A stretch of 20,886 bases of DNA from positions 1-20,886 of the forward strand of contig DATDRF010000244.1 in assembly GCA_035291905.1 (NCBI GenBank), written 5' to 3'. The DNA is from JACPLA01 sp035291905. Its GTDB lineage: Bacteria > Bacteroidota > Ignavibacteria > UBA10030. The stretch's first letter is position 1. Every line of letters starts with the position of its first letter. Under the pieces are notes generated by a model. The model was not told the origin of the DNA. It ran no database searches and saw nothing but the letters and a program-made list of their open reading frames with translations. Made by a program: the position numbers and the translations under genes. Positions 1-7,906 of this stretch are shown one piece after another.

Positions 1-377
1 AGCTTTGAAACGCTTTGACCAAGTTCTTTTATCTCCTGTGTCGCTTTCCCCAATTCACCGAGTTTGTTCTGAACGTCCTGGATGACACGGGCTGCGTTAT
101 CCAAACGCTGCCCAACCTGCCCCGTGTTTGACTGCAGCTGCTGTGTGACGCTTGAAAGCTGTGCGGTGACAATCTGGAGGTGCTGGTTGACCACATCCGT
201 GGTGTTCTTGAGACTTGAGGCCAGCTCGACCCTCAGGTTCTCAATTTGCTGCTGGACAAAACCCGCGGCTTGCAGGGAATCACCCGATTGGACAGGCGGT
301 CGGCGAAAAAGAACAAAGGCCAACAGTCCTGCCACAACGATCAATACCCCAAGCAATATGGCAATCAAGGATTCCAA
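1..377 (-). CDS. rmuC: RmuC family protein, N-terminal part (cut by the window edge)
   Basis: Only the first 125 or so codons lie inside the window; the gene runs off the left edge. Reading on the minus strand from a TTG at 377 gives one hydrophobic segment (about residues 4-24), then an FRR basic stop-transfer stretch, then a long Gln/Val/Leu-rich coiled coil with repeated QQ and QL spacing. A short N-terminal anchor followed by a coiled coil is the known layout of RmuC, a protein linked to limiting recombination at inverted repeats, with a nuclease-like fold further downstream that is not seen here. An in-frame TGA lies just upstream, so no longer start is possible. The TTG begins 4 bases after the stop of the upstream acyltransferase and has no clear Shine-Dalgarno site, which suggests translational coupling. 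A second TTG three codons later is an alternative start. Confidence 0.72.
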   Translation of the reverse strand, partial: MESLIAILLGVLIVVAGLLAFVLFRRPPVQSGDSLQAAGFVQQQIENLRVELASSLKNTTDVVNQHLQIVTAQLSSVTQQLQSNTGQVGQRLDNAARVIQDVQNKLGELGKATQEIKELGQSVSK

Positions 378-381
378 GAGA

Positions 382-1512
382 TTATTTCACGAGGAAGACA
401 ACAAGAACCACCGCTGCTCCGGCCAGGCTGAGATTGCGCGCCAGGGGACGGGACTTCTTCTTGATCCTCCCCCACAATTCCGCAACAACGATCATTACGG
501 CAGCAAGGCCCAACGTGGCAGCCACACCTTCTCCAAGCGACAACGAACGGCCGTATAAGTCAGCCAGACTCTTCTCATTCCAAAACGTCCCATAGATAAT
601 AAGAAGATGCGCCGCATAAACCAAGAGGGTCTCGCGGCTGACACCCAGGACGAATGAATTCTCAGTCTTTCGCACCTGTTCAAACCACCAGAAACCCGCC
701 AGAAGCAAGAGAACAATTCCCATGCGTAGCACGAAGAACACCGGCTGCGGGCGTATCTCCGTCGAGGCACCCGGGATGGGAAAGTGGTCGCCCATGAGCA
801 AAACGATGAGGACCGACCCCGCTCCCCACCAGAAAACGGATTTCATGAACGACAATTCGCGTTGTTCCGTACGCGCCCTCGAATATCTGACCCCGACGAT
901 CCCTCCAACGAAAAGAAAGCCGAGCCACGGGAAGAGCGGGAACTGAGAATAATGTTGCCCGTTCATGTACGCCCCGAGGAAAGGATGAACGAATGTGTTG
1001 AAATCAGTCTCCCACAGGAAAGGAGCCGACAGGACAACCAGGGCAACACTCCCCCACAGGATTCGTTCGAACATGTCATTTCGTTTGACGAACAACCTCA
1101 CAATGAAAAGGGTCAGCAGGCCGGCTGCAATACAATGGAGGATGTCTGCCTGAAAGAACTTGAGCCAGTCTTCCGGAGTTGTCCCGTGCAGAGTGCGGCT
1201 GAAGGAAAAGATCGGGAGGTGAAGAAAATAACCCACTGCCCAAATAAGGAGAATCCGCCCAATCTGCTTCCAGAAAACCCCTCCGTATTCGCGAAACTCC
1301 GGCAGCTTCCTTTCACTTACCACGACAAACACAAGCCCCGCGACAAAAAGGAATGACGGAGCGACGAGGCCGTTCAAGAAGTTGAGAGCCGGAAACCAAT
1401 CCGCCGATCGCACTTCCGTGATAACGAACGCATTGATGACGTGCACCTCAATCATCACGAGCCCGGCCCAGCCCCTCAAGAGATCAATGAACACCACTCG
1501 GCCTTGGATCAT
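382..1512 (-). CDS. HGSNAT-like membrane acyltransferase (DUF1624/heparan-alpha-glucosaminide N-acetyltransferase type)
   Basis: A 376-residue polytopic membrane protein with about ten hydrophobic segments. The N-terminus carries the family signature: a FIDLLRGWAGLVMIEVH motif at residues 8-24, in which Asp10, Arg13, Gly14 and His24 are the recognisable residues. Members of this family move acetyl groups from cytosolic acetyl-CoA across a membrane to sugars; bacterial members are mostly uncharacterised, so the substrate is unknown. The start is supported by AGGGGA about 6 bases upstream. The gene lies 8 bases after kbl and 4 bases before rmuC, so it is probably in the same transcript as tdh-kbl. 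A link to the acetyl-CoA made by Kbl is possible but is only inference. Confidence 0.7.
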   Translation of the reverse strand: MIQGRVVFIDLLRGWAGLVMIEVHVINAFVITEVRSADWFPALNFLNGLVAPSFLFVAGLVFVVVSERKLPEFREYGGVFWKQIGRILLIWAVGYFLHLPIFSFSRTLHGTTPEDWLKFFQADILHCIAAGLLTLFIVRLFVKRNDMFERILWGSVALVVLSAPFLWETDFNTFVHPFLGAYMNGQHYSQFPLFPWLGFLFVGGIVGVRYSRARTEQRELSFMKSVFWWGAGSVLIVLLMGDHFPIPGASTEIRPQPVFFVLRMGIVLLLLAGFWWFEQVRKTENSFVLGVSRETLLVYAAHLLIIYGTFWNEKSLADLYGRSLSLGEGVAATLGLAAVMIVVAELWGRIKKKSRPLARNLSLAGAAVVLVVFLVK

Positions 1513-1520
1513 GGCGTCCC

Positions 1521-2735
1521 CTATATTACTCCGAGTTTTTTGCCAACCTTCTCGAATGCCTCGAGGGCCCTGTCAATATCCTTTTTTCTCAAGGCTGCAG
1601 AAATCTGGGCCCTCAGGCGGGCTTCGCCGCGGGGGACTACAGGAAACCACAATCCCTTGATGTAAACCCCCGCCTTGAGAAGCGCGGCACTCATGTCCTG
1701 AGCAAGCGATGCTTCGCCGAGCATGATTGGCACAATGGGATGCGTCCCTTGCAGAATCTTGAATCCAAGGGCTTGAATCTCCTTCCGGAAATACCGCGTA
1801 TGATCCTGCAAACGTCTCACGATGGACTTGTCCTTCGTCAACAAGTCAAAGGAGGCAATGCACGCGTGCACAATTGCGGGAGGAAGCGAGTTCGAGAACG
1901 TATAGGGACGGGACTTCTGCCTCAGGTACGCTATCAGCTCTTTCGATCCGCTGATGTATCCGCCCGATGCACCTCCAATGGCTTTCCCAAGTGTTCCCGT
2001 GATGACGTCGACATTTCCAAGAACTCCGAATTCTTCCGGAGTCCCGCGTCCCGTCTTTCCGCAAACTCCAATTGCATGAGAGTCATCGACGAACAATACC
2101 GCTCCGTATTTGTGCGCCAGGGAGACCAGGTCTGAGAGAGGAGCCAGGTCTCCTTCCATGCTGAACACGCCGTCCGTTGCTATGATTCGAAAACGATAGT
2201 CTTTGTTCTTGTCCTCTTCCAGCTGCCGTTCCAGGTCTTTTGTATCGGCATGATTATAGATCTTCTTCTCTGTCGTTTCCGCTCTGCAGAGGCGCTGACC
2301 GTCGATGATGCTGGCATGATTCAAACGGTCGCTGTAGATGACGTCCTTGTACGTCTCGTAGCCGAGTTTCTCATTCGTCAAAGAGGCAAAAAAGCCTTCG
2401 TTCGCCACGAAGCACGATGAGAACAGAATTGTATCCTCAGTTCCTACAAATTTTGAGATTCTGCGTTCGAGCTCAAGATGGATTGTCTGAGTTCCGCAAA
2501 GGAACCTTACCGAAGCGACACCGTACCCATACCTGCGAATTCCTTCAATTGCCGCTTTCTTGATTGCGGGATGGTTTGACATGCCCAGATAGTTGTTGGA
2601 AGCGAGCATGACAACCTGTTTTCCCTTCACCTTGACGATCCCCGCCTGTGCAGTCTGAAGGGCCGTCTCGTACTTGTACGTTTTTGACTCTTCCAGCTTC
2701 GCTAATTCGGACGAAACTAGTTCATTCACGTTCAT
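1521..2735 (-). CDS. kbl: Glycine C-acetyltransferase (2-amino-3-ketobutyrate CoA ligase)
   Basis: A 404-residue PLP enzyme of the alpha-oxoamine synthase family, close to the usual length of about 398. It cleaves 2-amino-3-oxobutyrate with CoA to glycine and acetyl-CoA, the second step of threonine breakdown. Visible motifs are ASNNYLG (residues 45-51), the NHAS region near 139, VDDSHAIG (216-223) where Asp and His contact the cofactor, and TGTLGKAIGG with the Schiff-base Lys at 251. It starts 9 bases after the tdh stop, so the two pathway steps are encoded next to each other, as in many bacteria. Related enzymes (BioF, HemA, serine palmitoyltransferase) share the fold, but the tdh neighbour makes Kbl the best call. 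Confidence 0.93.
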   Translation of the reverse strand: MNVNELVSSELAKLEESKTYKYETALQTAQAGIVKVKGKQVVMLASNNYLGMSNHPAIKKAAIEGIRRYGYGVASVRFLCGTQTIHLELERRISKFVGTEDTILFSSCFVANEGFFASLTNEKLGYETYKDVIYSDRLNHASIIDGQRLCRAETTEKKIYNHADTKDLERQLEEDKNKDYRFRIIATDGVFSMEGDLAPLSDLVSLAHKYGAVLFVDDSHAIGVCGKTGRGTPEEFGVLGNVDVITGTLGKAIGGASGGYISGSKELIAYLRQKSRPYTFSNSLPPAIVHACIASFDLLTKDKSIVRRLQDHTRYFRKEIQALGFKILQGTHPIVPIMLGEASLAQDMSAALLKAGVYIKGLWFPVVPRGEARLRAQISAALRKKDIDRALEAFEKVGKKLGVI

Positions 2736-2744
2736 GGATGGTTC

Positions 2745-3971
2745 TCAGGGTTTAAGAAGTACTTTGTATGCATCGCCGGACCTGATCGCCGCGAATCCTT
2801 CTTCGAAACGTTCCAGCGGCAGTTGATGAGTGACGAATCCCGTCTTCATGAATTGTTTGCCAAGCCCCGCTTTGAGGAGCTTTTCCATCTGGTCCCATGT
2901 CTGGAAGACGCGCCTGCCGATAATTCCATGGACCGTGATTCCACTGAAGATAATGTTCTTCGCAAAATCGACCTGCATTGTCCCCGAAGGAAGCCCCAGC
3001 AGCGAGAAAGTCCCACCCATGCGCAGAATCTTCGATGCATCCTCATACGCGTGATAGCTCCCGGACATTTCAAACGCCGCATCCACGCCGGTGTTCTCGG
3101 TCTTCTCCCTGATAGTCTCGATCAGCATCTGCTTCTCATCTTCGAGCGACATATCGAAACAGAAGTCCGCACCGTAGAGCTTTGCCAGCTTGAACCGCTG
3201 CCCCACGAGTTTCTCATGACTGAAATTATCGTGGGAGGCATCGGTCACAAAAATTCGTTTCGCACCGGCCCACTTTGCAACTGCAACCGCCATCAGTCCC
3301 TGCACCCCGCAGCCGAGCACCGCAACGTCCCTCCCCTGCACAGGTGCCGACATGACTGTGTGCGTGGCATTTCCCAGGGCATCCATGAAACTGATGATCT
3401 CGGGGGGAATCTCGCGTCCGAAAAAGAGCCTTACATTCTCTGCCGGGACCTTTACGAACTCAGCCCAGGCCCCGTCGTCATGCACTCCCTTGATGACGGT
3501 GTTGCGACAGACATGTTTTTCTCCTATGCGGCACTGATAGCACGTGCCGCAGGTAATATGCATTTCAGCCGTCGCAAAGAACTTCTTCTCCAAAAACTTA
3601 AGAAAACCTTTGTCCGCGGCTAACTGCGTCGCCGTCTTCTTCTTCACGACCTTCTTCAGGGCCGGGTCGCTCTTTGCCTTCTGGATCACAAGATGAGCCA
3701 GATCAGACAGGGCATCCTTGCCCGCCTCGACAATTCGGCCGCAGAATTCATGCCCGACCGTCACAGGATCAGTCTTCGCTTTCAACATCTCTTTGCGAAG
3801 CGAATCCTTTGACTGATAGATGCCGACGTCGGTTCCGCATACCGCTCCGGCATGCACCTTTATGATGACATCGGTCGGCCTTTCCACAGTGGGAACGGGT
3901 TTTTCTCCCAGCTGCATCCCTTTCGGCCAATCCTTCCCGTCGACAGGCCTGGGTTTGATAATGACTTTCAT
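2745..3971 (-). CDS. tdh: L-threonine 3-dehydrogenase (zinc MDR family) with a large insertion
   Basis: A 408-residue zinc-dependent medium-chain dehydrogenase that would oxidise threonine to 2-amino-3-oxobutyrate with NAD+, handing the product to Kbl. Seen directly are the catalytic zinc residues Cys45 and His74-Glu75 (CGTD and GHE motifs), the structural zinc cysteines 141, 144, 147 and 155 (CGTCYQC...C), the MDALGNATHT stretch near 197-205 that matches the Tdh helix FDPFGNAVHT, and the GCGVQG nucleotide loop near 220. The usual Tdh is about 341 residues. Here roughly 51 residues (85-135), rich in lysine, sit where the normal GDRV segment of about 17 should be, and smaller extra stretches lie near the N-terminus and around residues 245-260. 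The kbl neighbour supports the call; a related sorbitol- or butanediol-type dehydrogenase cannot be fully excluded. Confidence 0.87.
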   Translation of the reverse strand: MKVIIKPRPVDGKDWPKGMQLGEKPVPTVERPTDVIIKVHAGAVCGTDVGIYQSKDSLRKEMLKAKTDPVTVGHEFCGRIVEAGKDALSDLAHLVIQKAKSDPALKKVVKKKTATQLAADKGFLKFLEKKFFATAEMHITCGTCYQCRIGEKHVCRNTVIKGVHDDGAWAEFVKVPAENVRLFFGREIPPEIISFMDALGNATHTVMSAPVQGRDVAVLGCGVQGLMAVAVAKWAGAKRIFVTDASHDNFSHEKLVGQRFKLAKLYGADFCFDMSLEDEKQMLIETIREKTENTGVDAAFEMSGSYHAYEDASKILRMGGTFSLLGLPSGTMQVDFAKNIIFSGITVHGIIGRRVFQTWDQMEKLLKAGLGKQFMKTGFVTHQLPLERFEEGFAAIRSGDAYKVLLKP

Positions 3972-4005
3972 GAAATCACTCTTTCAGTATTCTTCGGTGA
4001 AGGCC

Positions 4006-5025
4006 TTACCGTCTCTCAATCCACACCGAGTAGTTTTTTCGGATGTCCTGCAGGACTTCGCGATCAATCATGTCGTCGCTACGAATTCGCACGTCATAGT
4101 TCTCCCAGCCCATGAAGTCTTGCAGCGCTTTTCTTGTTGCTTCGTCGAAGACGCCATTGATGGTACCGGAATAGAACTCCATCCCTTTGTATGCTTTGTT
4201 CTTCATGATCGTCTGCAATTCCTTGCAGATCGCCGCGTCGATTTCAATCAGATTCCCTGGCTCTGTACGAAAGAAATAGAGCTTGTGGAGAGCATAGAGA
4301 CGCTCGAGTTCCTGCAGGGGTTTTGCATGATCATAAATGCTGATGTCAATGTAATCGTCCGTCGTCCCGTCGTACCCCGCTCCTTTTCGCTTCACAATGA
4401 GAGCAGCGGATTCTTCTCCTCTCCTGTCTCCGCCCGCCTTGCCGCCGGCCACGAGAGCAGCCACCAGCTTGTCTGCAAGCGAGCCCTTTGTCTTTTGATA
4501 GGTTGTAGCCATCGCTTCAACGGTCTCTTTCCCGACCAGGGTGTTCCCCTGGGCTGCGAACCCTTTTCCCGTTACGATGACGCCCCTCCCTCCGTTTTGC
4601 CGGCCCGTAATCCCGCCGGCCCAGTCAAAGCAGTCGTTTCCTGTCCAACTGGCGGCGTTGCCCTTTGCGTCAACGATTCCCGCCTGCCGGGAATGCCGCG
4701 CACTGTCTGTGGCAACAAGAATTTTCAGAGCCTCTTCAGCGGTTGCACCGTTTCGCATCAATGTAAGCCCGCGGGGGCCGTATGATACGTTAACAAATGA
4801 CTGGGTTGCCACGGCGCCCACGCCCACATCGGCCCACGGAACCACGGCTCTGACATTGGGGAATTTCGATTGAACCGCCACTCCGACATCGCCATTTTCA
4901 AGATCGATGCCAACAATGGAAAACGTCGATGCCAGCGGATCGTCGGCGAACGTGGGAGACGGTGGAGAGAGAAACGCAATACAGACGAGGGCGACAACGG
5001 TCCAGCTGAGAACAAGAGTCCGCAT
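4006..5025 (-). CDS. Secreted DUF1028 (Ntn-hydrolase-like) protein with C-terminal peptidoglycan-binding-like domain
   Basis: A 339-residue protein from the chosen ATG at 5025, which has AGGAGA 7-12 bases upstream; an ATG at 5058 would place 11 charged residues ahead of the signal peptide. The signal peptide spans roughly residues 1-28 and ends in TFA. The body matches the DUF1028 pattern: TFSIVG after the signal, GVAVQSKFP, VPWADVGVGAVATQS, YGPRGL and GGDRRGEESAALIV. This family is predicted to have an N-terminal-nucleophile hydrolase fold, but its substrate is unknown. Residues about 260-339 (INGVFDEATRKALQDFMGWEN) look like the peptidoglycan-binding-type domain often fused to DUF1028. It lies 34 bases upstream of tdh and appears to head the threonine-degradation transcript. 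Confidence 0.83.
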   Translation of the reverse strand: MRTLVLSWTVVALVCIAFLSPPSPTFADDPLASTFSIVGIDLENGDVGVAVQSKFPNVRAVVPWADVGVGAVATQSFVNVSYGPRGLTLMRNGATAEEALKILVATDSARHSRQAGIVDAKGNAASWTGNDCFDWAGGITGRQNGGRGVIVTGKGFAAQGNTLVGKETVEAMATTYQKTKGSLADKLVAALVAGGKAGGDRRGEESAALIVKRKGAGYDGTTDDYIDISIYDHAKPLQELERLYALHKLYFFRTEPGNLIEIDAAICKELQTIMKNKAYKGMEFYSGTINGVFDEATRKALQDFMGWENYDVRIRSDDMIDREVLQDIRKNYSVWIERR

Positions 5026-5082
5026 AGGGGGTCTCCTTTCCTGTCCGTATGATTTCAAAAAAGAGGAGAATGAGGCGGAGGA

Positions 5083-5111
5083 AATATAGAGAGATTTCGC
5101 TTCCTAAACAA
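5083..5111 (-). promoter_or_regulatory. Candidate sigma70-type promoter for the DUF1028-tdh-kbl transcript
   Basis: On the minus strand, TTGTTT (5111-5106) is followed after 17 bases by TATATT (5088-5083). The -10 box matches five of six consensus bases and the -35 box three of six. It sits in the 95-base gap between rsmB and the DUF1028 gene and would give a leader of roughly 50 bases. The call rests on matching by eye. Confidence 0.4.
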
Positions 5112-5120
5112 AGAACTATC

Positions 5121-6503
5121 TCAGGAAGATGCTTTCTTGAGACGTATGCTGAACGATCCGTCCATGGCGTGGCGATGCGGAAAGGTCTCGACGAATCCTT
5201 CGGAATGAACAAGCCTGGCATCAACAAACTGAGAGGCGGGTTCCACGGAAAATTCAGGATGCCTCTCAAGGAACGATCGGATTACCCCGAGGTTTTCTTC
5301 AGGTTCGGTCGTACAGGTGCTGTATACAACAATTCCTCCCGGCTTTACCAACACAGCAGCGTTGTCCATGATCTTCTGCTGAAGTTCACAGAGATCTTCG
5401 AGATCTTCGGCCTCTCGTCTCCACTTCGAATCGGGCTTTTTCGAAAGCACGCCAAGCCCTGAACATGGAGCATCGACGAGCACCTTGTCAGCCGGCGGGA
5501 CCGACATCTCTGCTGCATCGGCGGCAATAAAATGCGCGTTGGCTATTCCCAACCTTTGGCAGGCATTCTTCACAAGATTGAGCCGCGTTTCGTACCGATC
5601 GACAGCGACAATTTCACCCGTATTCCGCATCAATTCGCCGATAAAGGTCGTCTTGCCTCCCGGCGCGGCACAGAGATCGATAACGCGGTCTCCCGGTTGA
5701 GGGTCCAGGAGTTTGATGGCAAGGCCGGCACTTTCATCTTGCACCACAAAAAAGCCCTGCCGGAACATCTCGGACGCTCCAATCCCCGCCATATGCTTTA
5801 CGCGCACAAAGAAATCAAGATACGCCGAGCGTGCAAATTGCACCTGAAGCCCTTCAAGTTTGGAAAGGAAGAAGTTGAAGTCGATTTTCAACCTGTTCAC
5901 GCGCAGAGAGAGGTCGGGGCGCGTGTTATTGGCCTCGAGGAGATTTTTCGTTTCGTCGAACCCGAACCGCTGGACCCATCGTTTGACGACCCACTGGGGA
6001 TGCGACTGCACGACGGCGAGGTGTTGGATCTGGTTCTCGTTTACATCGGGGTAACGGATATTTTCAAGGTTCCGGAGGATGTTTCGGAGGACGGCGTTCA
6101 CCAGGTCGGCAACTTTTTGCCCCCTCAGTCGCTTGATGAATTCTACCGACTCATTGACGGCTGCCGAAGGAGGCACCTTGTCGAGAAAGAGAATTTGATA
6201 GAGGGCGACGCGGAGAGCATTTTTGATGTTCGTCTCCGCTTTGGTGAAGTTGCCGTGGAAAAAACCGGTCAGAACCCAGTCGACTTTCGCGCGCCATCGA
6301 ACCACACCTGTGACGATCTCATTCATGAGCCCCTTGTCAAGCTCATTCATCTCGTTCGCACGCATTTCGGAGTCGATGAGCCGATCGAGATAGGCGTCGG
6401 ATCGTTCGATCCTGTTGAGGATCTTCACAGCCGTCCCGCGCGGCCCGGCGTAGAGGTCCTCTTTCTTTGTTACTTCCGATGTCTGGTTTTGCTCATTGCC
6501 CAT
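5121..6503 (-). CDS. rsmB: 16S rRNA (cytosine-5)-methyltransferase RsmB
   Basis: A 460-residue protein with the two-part RsmB (Sun/Fmu) build: an N-terminal NusB-like RNA-binding domain (about residues 20-150, with a KVPPSAAVNESVE stretch at 109-121) and a C-terminal Rossmann methyltransferase domain. The AdoMet loop DLCAAPGGKT is at 276-285. The two m5C cysteines are visible: Cys347 in DAPCSG and the catalytic Cys397 in YSTCT, followed by the usual PEEN. The enzyme methylates C967 (E. coli numbering) of 16S rRNA. Its length is slightly above the usual 430-450. It lies downstream of rpmE but is separated from it by a strong terminator, so it needs read-through or its own promoter, and I see no convincing promoter in the 47 bases available. 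Confidence 0.93.
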   Translation of the reverse strand: MGNEQNQTSEVTKKEDLYAGPRGTAVKILNRIERSDAYLDRLIDSEMRANEMNELDKGLMNEIVTGVVRWRAKVDWVLTGFFHGNFTKAETNIKNALRVALYQILFLDKVPPSAAVNESVEFIKRLRGQKVADLVNAVLRNILRNLENIRYPDVNENQIQHLAVVQSHPQWVVKRWVQRFGFDETKNLLEANNTRPDLSLRVNRLKIDFNFFLSKLEGLQVQFARSAYLDFFVRVKHMAGIGASEMFRQGFFVVQDESAGLAIKLLDPQPGDRVIDLCAAPGGKTTFIGELMRNTGEIVAVDRYETRLNLVKNACQRLGIANAHFIAADAAEMSVPPADKVLVDAPCSGLGVLSKKPDSKWRREAEDLEDLCELQQKIMDNAAVLVKPGGIVVYSTCTTEPEENLGVIRSFLERHPEFSVEPASQFVDARLVHSEGFVETFPHRHAMDGSFSIRLKKASS

Positions 6504-6550
6504 CGTTGTCCTGCTGCGACATTCGAATCTTCAGCTCTGCGTTTCCGAAC

Positions 6551-6587
6551 AAAAAAAAGCGGAATGCATTGGATCAATACATTCCGC
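6551..6587 (-). terminator. Intrinsic terminator downstream of rpmE
   Basis: Read on the minus strand, GCGGAATGTATTG and CAATGCATTCCGC form a 13-bp stem with one G-U pair around a 3-base ATC loop (6587-6559), followed at once by eight T residues (6558-6551). This is a textbook rho-independent terminator, placed 23 bases after the rpmE stop and 48 bases ahead of the rsmB start. Confidence 0.9.
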
Positions 6588-6609
6588 CGTTTGTACAAAC
6601 CAACAAGTT

Positions 6610-6840
6610 TTATGACGATGCAGAGGCCGGTTCGGACTTCTGCCGTTTGCCATACTTCTTTGTGTACCTTTCAACGCGTCCGGCGGAATCCACTAATTTC
6701 TGCTTCCCGGTAAAGAATGGGTGGCAGTTTGAGCAGATTTCAACGTGCAGGTTGCCCACCGTCGAGCGTGTTTCGAACGTATTGCCGCAAACACACGTCA
6801 CAATGGAACGCTTATAATCTGGATGAATACCCGGCTTCAT
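6610..6840 (-). CDS. rpmE: 50S ribosomal protein L31 (zinc-binding type)
   Basis: A 76-residue protein beginning MKPGIHPDYK, the conserved L31 N-terminus. The start at 6840 is preferred because GGAGG lies 5 bases upstream; the ATG at 6852 overlaps that site and would add four residues not expected in the family. Four cysteines (16, 18, 36, 39) in CVC and CSNC motifs make this the zinc-binding C+ form, not the zinc-free paralogue made under zinc limitation. FFTGKQK and RVERYTKKY complete the family pattern; the last ten residues or so are a low-complexity Ser/Ala tail. It binds the large subunit near the central protuberance and bridges to the small subunit. It has its own promoter and terminator, so it is largely a single-gene transcript. 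Confidence 0.96.
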   Translation of the reverse strand: MKPGIHPDYKRSIVTCVCGNTFETRSTVGNLHVEICSNCHPFFTGKQKLVDSAGRVERYTKKYGKRQKSEPASASS

Positions 6841-6872
6841 CAAATCCTCCAATGTTTCATTTGAACCGCATT

Positions 6873-6901
6873 AATATATGCAAAATGTCGAAGATTCGCA
6901 A
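6873..6901 (-). promoter_or_regulatory. Probable sigma70-type promoter of rpmE
   Basis: Minus strand: TTGCGA (6901-6896), 17-base spacer, TATATT (6878-6873). The boxes match four and five of six consensus bases. Transcription would begin about 26 bases before the rpmE ATG, leaving room for the GGAGG site. Spacing and distance to the gene are both typical. Confidence 0.6.
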
Positions 6902-6929
6902 TTCCCTCATGCTGGAATGCATCCACACC

Positions 6930-6958
6930 TTGAAATTCACCCCTTTCTTGGTTAGATT
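6930..6958 (+). promoter_or_regulatory. Candidate promoter of porQ, possibly giving a leaderless mRNA
   Basis: Plus strand: TTGAAA (6930-6935), 17-base spacer, TAGATT (6953-6958), matching five and four of six consensus bases. The -10 box ends only 6 bases before the porQ ATG at 6965, so the expected transcription start falls at or next to the start codon. No Shine-Dalgarno site is present in front of the ATG. Confidence 0.4.
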
Positions 6959-6964
6959 TTTTCG

Positions 6965-7900
6965 ATGAAAGTCGTCTGCACCATTTTCTGCTTCCTGCTC
7001 TTTTCCCCCAACGTTTCCGCCCAGAATCACGGGACATTCGATTTCCTTCGCCTGGACATGAATGCGAGAGCTTCGGCCCTCAACGGAAGCTTCGTGTCGA
7101 TGACCAACGACCCGAATCTGCTTTTCTATAATCCCGCGTCGCTGGTCACTCTCGAAAGACCTGCAGGCTCAGTGAGTTTTGTCAAGCATCTCCTCGACGT
7201 CAATGCCGGCGCAATTTCATACGCACAATCTGTTCCCGATTTGGGGACATTTGCCGCGGGAATCTATTTCATTGACTATGGGTCATTTGATGAGACCGAT
7301 GAGTCGATGAATGTACTTGGCACCTTCGGCGCCCAGGATCTTTCGCTGACGGGCGGTTGGGGAACCATGATCGAAGAGAACCTCAGCGTGGGGGGTAACC
7401 TCGAATTAATCTATTCATCTATTGCCGGCTTTCGCTCAGGCGCGATAGCGATGGGGGCTGGGCTCCTGTATCAAATTCCTTCGGAGCAGATTACACTCGG
7501 CCTCAGTATCCGACACCTGGGCACTCAATTCAACACTTACGCCGGCGTCCGCGAGAACCTTCCGCTTGATATAACGATCGGAATAACGAAACGTCCCGAG
7601 CATCTCCCGGTGTTTCTGAATCTCAACTTCCACAAACTCAACGAATCGCAGAATTCCTTCTTCGACCGCCTGAGTGCGTTTTCGATCGGAGCCGAATTCC
7701 TGATGAGCGAGTCGGTTCGCCTGAGAGTCGGTTTCGACAATGAGAAGAGACGCGAGTTGAAGCTGGGCACAACTTCCGGAATGGCAGGGTTCTCTTTCGG
7801 CGGAGGGATCCTCGTGCAGGACTACGTCATCGACTATGCCCTCAATTCATACGGCAAGATCGGAAGCATTCACCGAATCTCCGTCGGTATGAATTTCTGA
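6965..7900 (+). CDS. porQ: Type IX secretion system outer-membrane protein PorQ-like
   Basis: A 311-residue predicted outer-membrane beta-barrel. Residues 1-19 form a signal peptide (hydrophobic FCFLLF core, cleavage after VSA). The mature start has the PorV/PorQ family pattern: FLRLDMNARASALNG, then NDPNLLFYNPASL (about residues 48-60). The FIDYGSFDETDE stretch near 99-110, and the alternating hydrophobic strands ending in a C-terminal Phe, fit PorQ in particular. In Bacteroidota this protein belongs to the T9SS outer-membrane machinery; its exact step is not well defined. The gene stands alone on the plus strand, divergent from rpmE and convergent with the ZIP gene 6 bases away. No other T9SS gene is in the window, which is normal because they are scattered. 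A more general PorV/UPF0164 assignment is the alternative. Confidence 0.82.
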   Translation: MKVVCTIFCFLLFSPNVSAQNHGTFDFLRLDMNARASALNGSFVSMTNDPNLLFYNPASLVTLERPAGSVSFVKHLLDVNAGAISYAQSVPDLGTFAAGIYFIDYGSFDETDESMNVLGTFGAQDLSLTGGWGTMIEENLSVGGNLELIYSSIAGFRSGAIAMGAGLLYQIPSEQITLGLSIRHLGTQFNTYAGVRENLPLDITIGITKRPEHLPVFLNLNFHKLNESQNSFFDRLSAFSIGAEFLMSESVRLRVGFDNEKRRELKLGTTSGMAGFSFGGGILVQDYVIDYALNSYGKIGSIHRISVGMNF

Positions 7901-7906
7901 CATCGC

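Noticed and set aside
3820..4785. Plus-strand open frame of 321 codons
   Set aside because: It is antisense to the DUF1028 gene and the tdh start; no domain pattern or start signal.
5532..6713. Plus-strand open frame of 393 codons
   Set aside because: It runs antisense through rsmB and part of rpmE, whose catalytic and zinc motifs are clear; the translation shows no family pattern.
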